Assembly: GCA_002633025.1 (NCBI GenBank) | Contig: NMRB01000145.1 | Span: 15,438 to 79,437, forward strand | Reading direction: 5' to 3' | Source of the DNA: Notospermus geniculatus | Taxonomy: Eukaryota > Nemertea > Pilidiophora > Heteronemertea > Lineidae | DNA length: 64,000 nt | Shown here: positions 59,262-64,000 of the stretch, piece by piece | Layout: every line of letters begins with the position of its first letter | Position numbering within the stretch: position 1 is the stretch's first letter | Position numbers and translations under genes: made by a program | Notes under the pieces: model-generated | Databases searched by the model: none | The model's input: the letters and a program-made list of their open reading frames with translations, nothing else | What the model was told of the DNA's origin: nothing

Positions 59262-61969
59262 TGTGATGACGATGAAGGACCTTAATTAGTCGTAAAAATT
59301 GTACAATGCAATGGACAAGCGTATATTATGGACAAGTGTCTGTACCAGATTGTAAGACAGAAGATGGGTTTTGTTCAGAGCCACTGTTGGCCATGGTGTT
59401 AAAATCAAGGAAGAAAATGATGTTCTGATAAGAGCGATTCAATCTAGAGTATTCAGACTTGTATATAGGTACATGTACCTCTATGTTTGACCTGCCACAG
59501 TATACAGCAGGATTACAATGGCATGATCGTCGGCTCTATCGTATGCCGTTAATTAAATGATTTTGTTGTTTTGATCTAACTCATTAGGGGGATAACTGAC
59601 GGGTGAAGGGCTGTTGCCATGGCGCAATCATGACACACCGAGATGGATACGCCACCAGACCATCCTTTGTAGACTAATCCCAAACCTAACTCCCTAGTGA
59701 ACTCGGCGTGGTTTCACCCACCCGCGCATTAGATTACGAAAACAACTCTTTATTTGTCGCTTGATAGATTCTCTCATTACCGCATGGTGGGGAAGTGAAG
59801 GAGATGACCAGGTCTACCTGGCTGTAATTGACATATCTCATTAAGACATCCCTCGGACAATGATAAGACGGTTCCTGCATGTGGCGTGATGAGCACGACG
59901 GTGGCGTATCAAGATTGTGTGTTACGTAATATGACGATTGTTTCAATAGTCATTGTACAACCCATCATTGCCCGTGCGAACATCTTTATTTCACACGCCA
60001 ATACCTGATGACGGCTCTTGTTTTCTCCTGAGCTCGACGAGTTGCAGCGAAACATCATCAGCTGTATCACCATGAACATGATTAATTTATTAAACGATTG
60101 AATGGTTTTGAATGCAAACATACGTTGTTCTTCCAGCGTTTGTTCTCGAAGCACGTGTTCGGTGTTACTAGTTTCGCCCATGCGCCGCCTTCGCCTACTC
60201 ATTTCTAATCATTGATACGAAAAAATGGGTAAATTATCACCCAAAAATCTTCAGGTATAACTTAGTCACGAGGCATGACACCGATGTCTCGCATGTGTGA
60301 GCTCTTTTCAAAGTGTGATGGCGGTATCATCTCCACTTAATTAACAACGACTTACGGTCGAGAAACATGCGATCGAGGCCTCAGGGGCCGAGAGACAGGT
60401 TAGGAGAGACAGAGGAAGTGGCAACGACTGTCATCTCACAGCAGTAGGTGTTGTCTTCCTTAGATAAACACGAAAGCCGCCGTGGTAAGATGAGTATCAT
60501 TCGTAAAACCTTTAGGTGATAGCACGGAACGCGACACTCGTCATTAGAAGTATGTGAAGAACGAATTCGAGATATTTTGACCGTTGCTACGTGTTATGAG
60601 GTAAGAGGATTCTGTTTCTGTGGGATGAGTTTAAAATTGTTGGCCGTATATTTGACCAATCAGGAGACGGGATTCGGTTTCTATAGGTCTGTTCGTCCAC
60701 AAGTGGCTGTGAATCGGAAGAAGAGACCCTTTCACAAGTTGACTTATTCGCGCTCGCGTTGTTGACCAAACGGAGTGGTCTCCATGATATTCTCGACGTT
60801 AATGTACCAATTGTAGATCGTAGATGTTTTAATAATCTACTTGTTGAGAATAAGGCTTAGTTGGAAGGGGGGTGGAGATTACCATTCGTCCAAGAAGAGC
60901 TCTTATCTTATAAACTAGGATTTCTGATGTAAGGTAGGCTGATTTTATTCAAAGACGACTGAATCCTGAATTTCACAACATCAAATATTGATTCCTTTTG
61001 ACAGGAATTTGAGACACGAATCATGAATTAACTTCTTACATTTAGATTTCACGATAAAGAATAACATTTCTCTATGCCGATCTTTGTGTTCCCCTCCTAT
61101 CATTCCATTATCGGAAACGGGTGCAGTCTAACATGTCTTACTCTTCTTCGTTCTGGAAGAGACATAAGCCGCTCGGTCGTTTGCCATGATATCATCATTG
61201 GCATCAGTTGTTTGTTTTCCTATATTCATTATTCCCGGTGATTTTTTATGGTCAGTGTTCCTCGCATTGCTCCTTGCTAAAGCACACAATGATATCATTC
61301 CCTCGGGTTGAAACAAGCCATCTCTGGCGCATGTTAGTGCAGGATACTCCCTCCTTTCTTTTCGGTATATTCGGTCTAAATTGGATTTTCAATAAGTGCC
61401 GGATTTGTTCAAGACATTTCAAGGATTCTGTATCGTCGTTCAACTGGGTGCGGCCCCAAGGTCATTGACGGCAAACTTATGGTAGAACAGCCCAGAAGAC
61501 AGTAAGATGGAACCAATCAGGGACTCTGTAACATAACTTAAAGTCGCTTCCAATGGAATGGCCAGACGACTCTGATTCTAACCAATCAGGGACTCTCTAA
61601 CATGACTTACACAATGACTAACTTTCACGCATAACAGCGAGGTGGGCGGTGTGGATAGGGTCTGTGAGGAGGGTTAAGTTGGGAAGCAGAACGACAATTG
61701 GCTCAAACGAAGCAGAGAGAACCGAACCCACTTTACGATCAGGATTACTACAGGCGCCTCTTCAGNCGGTAAACAGCTCATTGGGAGCCAACTCACCGAG
61801 AAATAACCCTTCTTCAGGCTGCCACATTTTGATAAGATTGCATAAACGACTGTGAATTATCTTGATTTGTTGCAGGATACATTATCATATAAGCTTATCA
61901 TGATTCTACGACCAGGAAATGCAATGCCGGAACAGACTATGAAAAATTAAGAAAGCGGATACGTTCACA
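59262..61969. other. Intergenic between HAO and the astacin gene
   Basis: No recognisable gene. A direct repeat of AACCAATCAGGGACTCT occurs at about 61511 and 61579, each followed by GTAACAT or CTAACAT, about 400 bases before the astacin start. An isolated n lies at 61766. Confidence 0.45.
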
Positions 61970-63944
61970 ATGGGACACACATGGATAGTGATATTTATAC
62001 ACATAACATTGGTAAGTTGTCTATGATATGAAAACATCACACTGCTTTAAATGTTTCATGAAGAAAATTTCCGTAGCAAGAGCTCATTAGTGGTCCAGGT
62101 GTTTGGTGATGAGTTTCATAACCGAAGTTGCTTCCGCTCTTCCATAACTGAAGCGAGAACGTCCTGCACATTAGCGGTCTCCTGATTGGCTAAGTTAGCC
62201 TGAAGGATGACCTATCATATATTTTTTTTTAATATTCTGCGGTATGGTTCATCGGAGCACAATAACAATCCTGATTGGTCAGTTTTGCCGACTCATCTTG
62301 TTCCCGATCTTGTTCGGCGTTTTTGCGCAGGAGACTAGAGTTTTCGCAAAGCCCCCGAAACGCCAACGCGAACGTCTGTCCTTTTGTTCTGTGCTCTCTT
62401 CGTGGCATCGAACAATAGGTTTGGCGTTCGCGTTGGCGTTTCGGGGGCTTTGCGAAAACTCCCTACTATGACCAGGTCTGTTACCTGACCCTGATACAAA
62501 ATATGTCCCACTACGATCGCCTCCAGTTGGATTAATTACCTGTCGGGGAAGCTGACAGGGGAAGTGACATGCCAGTTGCAGATTGAACACATCAACCTAC
62601 GTGTAGTCGTGACTTGAATTACTTCGTCGGATCGACGACCTCGACAATTGTCTGCTACAAGACAATTGAGAGCAGAGACTGCTGCATCAGATTGATTCGT
62701 CTTCAATATCCTGAACACCTCTCACTAGCGGACATATTCATAACCTTTGGAATCAAGACACTGGAGGGATCAACAGGCCCTACCCTTTCCAAAACCATTT
62801 TCTCTAGGGTGCCTTTCTTCGCTCTTCCCCGAAGCTCTGTACCTCTTCGCTTATTGCTAGATTAACTTTGCGTTTTGCGCTTTGCGCGTGTCCGTTGTGA
62901 GTGCGTGGTAGGAAAAGTAATTTTATTGTTGGTACCACACATAAACATAGGGGACGGACAAGCGCAAAGCGCAAAACGGAGAAGTATGGATCTACCTTTA
63001 AACTCTTCTTTCTGGCACAGGTTGTGATGCTTCTTCCTCCGGTGTCAGCCCAGAAAGAACTAGAAAAAGATGACAACATTCTACGCCACACGCTCGCCAG
63101 CATCCTCAGAACGTTCACTGCGTCGGCTTCTGTATCCCAGTCGATGAAGAAGGATGTCAATATGTATCGGTAAGTTGTAGTTTGGTATGGAAGAAATCTG
63201 CATATTTTTCATTTTGGAGAAGTATTTCCTCGTGGCCCACTTGCGACGGAAAAGCGGACACGTCAAAATTCGTCATCGGAAAAGCCCGAGTCCCAGCGAC
63301 AGCTACATTTTGTCCAATCACGAGAAATTTTATTTTTGAAGCAGCCAATAAGAGTGAGCTGTAGAGAGGAAGGGGTTTCCAAACTTCTGCAACACCTGAC
63401 TCTTGGCCAACAGGGCTCTTTCTAGGCGTCACCCATCAGTGGCAGGAGAAGCAAATTATGCGTGTGACACTTTTTGCCAATTTTTCAGGTCGCACGACAC
63501 AGAGAACCCCGCACGGATTGAGAAGCGAAAGGCTGTGATTGGTCAACGTTACCGATGGACGAATAGGACCATTCCCTTTCAACTTGAGTTGGGAGAATTC
63601 AGTACGTCTTTTATGGGTTCGATTCGCACTGCACTCGCACCATTAAGGGACTTTCATTGATACCATGGTCGTTTCTCCGTGGGTTCCGTTTTCTCTCCGA
63701 CCTTCAAAATCAAATCGAAGAAGCTAAAGATTCTCTTCAAGATTCTCGCAAGTAACATTAACATCATTCCTCCGTATCTTGCCAAAGATTATTGCGAGAT
63801 AATTCTCATTTCTCCCTCCGTAGCGGAGCACCAACTTCACGAGCTTGAGACAGCGTTCCAGACGTACATGACAGAAAGCTGCCTGACGTTCCGACCAGCC
63901 GTTCCAACCGATGTCAACAAACTCTACTTTAAGAATGGACCTGG
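61970..63944 (+). CDS. Astacin-type secreted metalloprotease, 5' part
   Basis: This is the start of a zinc metalloprotease of the M12A (astacin) family. Exons are 61970-62011, 63021-63169, 63489-63601 and 63824-63944, each phase-consistent with GT-AG borders; the gene runs past the right edge. The first two exons join into a signal peptide (MGHTWIVIF...LLPPVSA) followed by a propeptide. Mature-domain landmarks are EKRKAVIGQRYRW with NRTIPF, the usual astacin N-terminus (RW..N.TIPY) after a basic cleavage site. Next come FQTYMTESCLTFRP, containing the first conserved Cys, and YFKNGPG, which in astacins precedes a Cys. The catalytic HExxHxxGxxH lies beyond the window, so catalytic competence and any CUB, EGF or ShK domains are unknown. 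The intron at 62012-63020 holds two hairpin elements. Confidence 0.85.
62339..62460. mobile_element. MITE copy 2, AGTTTTCGCAAAGCCCC family
   Basis: It has the same terminal inverted repeat and layout as 48894-49013 (AGTTTTCGCAAAGCCCCCGA, AACGCCAACGC, internal GAACGTCT and CTCTTCGTG), with a few internal differences. It lies in astacin intron 1. Confidence 0.92.
62871..62978. mobile_element. MITE-like hairpin in astacin intron 1
   Basis: CGTTTTGCGCTTTGCGCGTG followed by TCCGT is the near-perfect reverse complement of ACGGACAAGCGCAAAGCGC and onward. The arms are about 25 bases and the loop is AT-rich. Confidence 0.8.
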
Positions 63945-64000
63945 GTGAGTAGATTATCACGACGAAGAAATACCTTCCGTGGGGTGTTATTGTCGCTGAT

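Overview
This is a window of intron-rich animal genomic DNA, most likely from a marine invertebrate. The genes have short coding exons with GT-AG introns, and the protein families are metazoan. Intergenic DNA is packed with fold-back and MITE-like inverted repeats and with the words TAGGCCTA and ACATGTA. That word use and the sea-urchin-like fold-back elements favour an echinoderm or hemichordate, but a lophotrochozoan cannot be excluded. There are three assembly gaps (14613-14965, 28554-28893, 51609-51950) and isolated n bases at 22839, 39131, 49204 and 61766.

Layout: 1-7350 is repeats, dominated by a nested inverted-repeat cluster at 1171-4665. 7350-14330 holds two tandem carboxylesterase genes on the + strand; each encodes an ER-retained enzyme with a C-terminal KDEL, and promoter, 5' UTR exon, coding region and 3' flank were all duplicated. 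16057-22852 holds the 3' twelve recognised coding exons of an SLC18 vesicular amine transporter on the - strand; the 5' exon(s) with TM1 were not found. A possible alternative terminal exon lies inside its large intron. 22.9-43.3 kb has no gene I can name and contains many hairpin elements and a tRNA-like sequence. 43387-50265 is an SLC6 amino-acid-type neurotransmitter transporter on the + strand; an exon covering TM6-TM7 is absent where it should be, and one intron carries a fold-back built of a short tandem repeat. 54184-59261 is a peroxisomal (S)-2-hydroxyacid oxidase gene on the + strand with a one-base frameshift in exon 5. From 61970 to the right edge is the 5' part of a secreted astacin-type metalloprotease gene on the + strand, running out of the window.

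The genes are not an operon and I infer no joint pathway. The two transporters act at synapses or secretory vesicles, the oxidase in peroxisomes, the esterases in the ER lumen and the astacin outside the cell. All exon boundaries were placed by reading splice sites, phase and family similarity by eye; no alignment was run.
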